From Phytophthora quininea (taxonomy: Eukaryota; Oomycota; Peronosporomycetes; Peronosporales; Peronosporaceae): 53,976 bases of DNA. Both the position numbers and the translations under genes were made by a program. The notes below the pieces were generated by a model that ran no database searches, was not told where the DNA came from, and saw only the letters and a program-made list of their open reading frames with translations. Shown here piece by piece: positions 52,717-53,976 of the stretch. Within the stretch, counting starts at the first letter, position 1; every line of letters begins with the position of its first letter. The stretch is from the NCBI GenBank assembly GCA_011947345.1, contig JAAVTG010000625.1, positions 1 through 53,976 of the forward strand, written 5' to 3'.

Positions 52717-53510
52717 GTAGTTTATTGAGTGAGGAGGAGATTCGCAGTGTCGACTGGCTGCAGTAGATGTTCGTGAAAACATTTAATGGTGTTGAGTTCA
52801 AGTGCGAAGGCACGCAGGTTCCGCTATAACCGTTTGTGTCTGACCCATGCCATACTCTATTCTTGCCAGCATTCGTAGCGTGAATAAAGTGCCAACGTGT
52901 TCTATGAGTCTTCGATTGCACTCACACGCTCGCAGAATGACGCGCTCGACTGCTTTGCGTCCTCGATGTTGATTTTACGTTGGGCGACCGGGTTGATTGT
53001 CGCTGTGGAAATCCGTTCACTGCTTGACCATCTTGCTGCGGCAACAACTGTCGGCGGGAGATTGTGTTCATGTTGATTCTTGTGCGGTCGCGGCCGATCG
53101 GCGCTACAAAATGTGCATTGCAATACACATACACTGCACCAATCTCATATTGGTGATCTGTAGAGCATCGTCAGAATGCTTTTACATGTTCATGCACCGA
53201 ACGTCAAGTTGGGTCTTGAAGCGAATCGCTGCAAATGGACTAATATACGTATTAATATGTACAAACCAAACTAAAGTACAGTACTGTAGTAATTGGCATC
53301 AACGATGACTTCAGAAGGGCCGATCCCAATTCCGCTCTCCAGCGACGGACACCTGCGAAGCGAGCAGCAACCTTTACATTGCTCCTAGTTCCTCGGTCTT
53401 GGAGCTTCGAACAGCAAAGCCTTGGAGACGTCACTTCGGGTTACCTCAGTTCAGAATTTGCGGCGATCGACCCACAAGGACTTCCTCGAACAGGACTACA
53501 GGACTAGAAG

Positions 53511-53976
53511 ATGATCGGTCTTTCGTACCTCGCCGCTGCTGCTACCATTCTCGCCGCCGCGCCGTGCAAGGCCATGGCTACCTCGTGGACCCTGCGGCGC
53601 AGTGGGCTCAAGGCTACCCTAGCAACGGCTACGGAAGCTCCGTGAAGAGCAGCGTCTTGGGCACGATCGACAACAGCAAATACGGCTACGGCCCGGAGGC
53701 TCGATCAAGTTCATGAAGGAAGAGCTGCCGAAAAAGGGCTACAACTCGCTCCGCGCGTTCATCTCGAAGAACCAGGAGCTCTACAGCAAAGATGTCTCCC
53801 CGAGTGCGGCCTCACTATCAAAAACAACAAGCGATCGAAGCTTCCAGCCCAGTTGGAATTCACGGGGTTCACTCACCCGGGACCATGCGAGGTGTGGTGC
53901 GACAACACCAAGGTGCTGTACAACGAGGACTGTCAAACCAAGTTCTCGGCCATCCCGGCCAAGATGGCCTACGACC
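53511..53976 (+). CDS. AA17-type monooxygenase, third copy, cut by window end, three frameshifts
   Basis: The start MIGLSYLAAAATILAAAP is a signal peptide. After one missing base near 53561 the mature end HGYLVDPAAQWAQGYPSNGY follows. Two more one-base losses (about 53695 and the C run 53798-53801) restore FMKEELPKKGYNSLRAF and then LEFTGFTHPGPCEVWCDNTK with the second His. The window ends in the catalytic domain. Three shifts in 300 bases could mean decay, but all three are of the homopolymer type seen in healthy genes here. The 52717-53510 gap shows no gene. Confidence 0.8.

Overview
The window comes from an oomycete nuclear genome, most likely a Phytophthora-like plant pathogen. The evidence is tandem AA17-type copper monooxygenase genes, several transmembrane TKL kinases, very short GT-AG introns (about 60-75 nt), a promoter with the oomycete Inr/FPR layout near 50.08 kb, and chromodomain gypsy and copia retrotransposons. 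No rRNA, tRNA, CRISPR array or bacterial-type operon was seen.

Layout. 0.2-10.8 kb: a minus-strand PX-domain gene that appears to be split by a complete Ty3/gypsy element (1290-7883). The gypsy element carries an extra antisense gene. 11.0-12.4 kb: CDF zinc transporter. 12.5-14.2 kb: mitochondrial four-CBS protein. 14.3-17.1 kb: a predicted one-polypeptide RNA-repair enzyme (2H phosphoesterase, DUSP23-like phosphatase, P-loop polynucleotide kinase, RNA ligase). 17.2-18.1 kb: mitochondrial helical-repeat protein. 18.2-20.5 kb: kinesin. 20.8-21.2 kb: small secreted protein. 23.3-31.1 kb: four transmembrane TKL kinases, two with intact catalytic motifs and two pseudokinases. 31.3-33 kb: tiny two-exon genes. 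33.5-43.8 kb: a full-size ABCG/PDR transporter gene split by a complete copia element (35979-41998) with identical LTRs. 44.0-45.2 kb: type II membrane glycosyltransferase-like gene. 46.1-49.3 kb: a zinc-finger/J-like ORF and a Crypton-like tyrosine recombinase that lies between two inverted arrays of 20-bp repeats. 50.1 kb to the end: three tandem AA17 monooxygenase genes, the last cut by the window edge.

Nearly every long gene, including otherwise healthy ones, contains single-base frameshifts, mostly one missing base in or beside a short homopolymer. This looks like a systematic assembly error (deletion-rich, unpolished reads) more than mass pseudogenisation. Genes with only such shifts are therefore called as genes. 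The ABC transporter and the PX gene are called disrupted because retrotransposons physically split them.

The strongest candidates for undescribed biology are the RNA-repair fusion, the antisense chromo/cysteine-protease-like ORF inside the gypsy element, and the recombinase bracketed by inverted 20-bp arrays.
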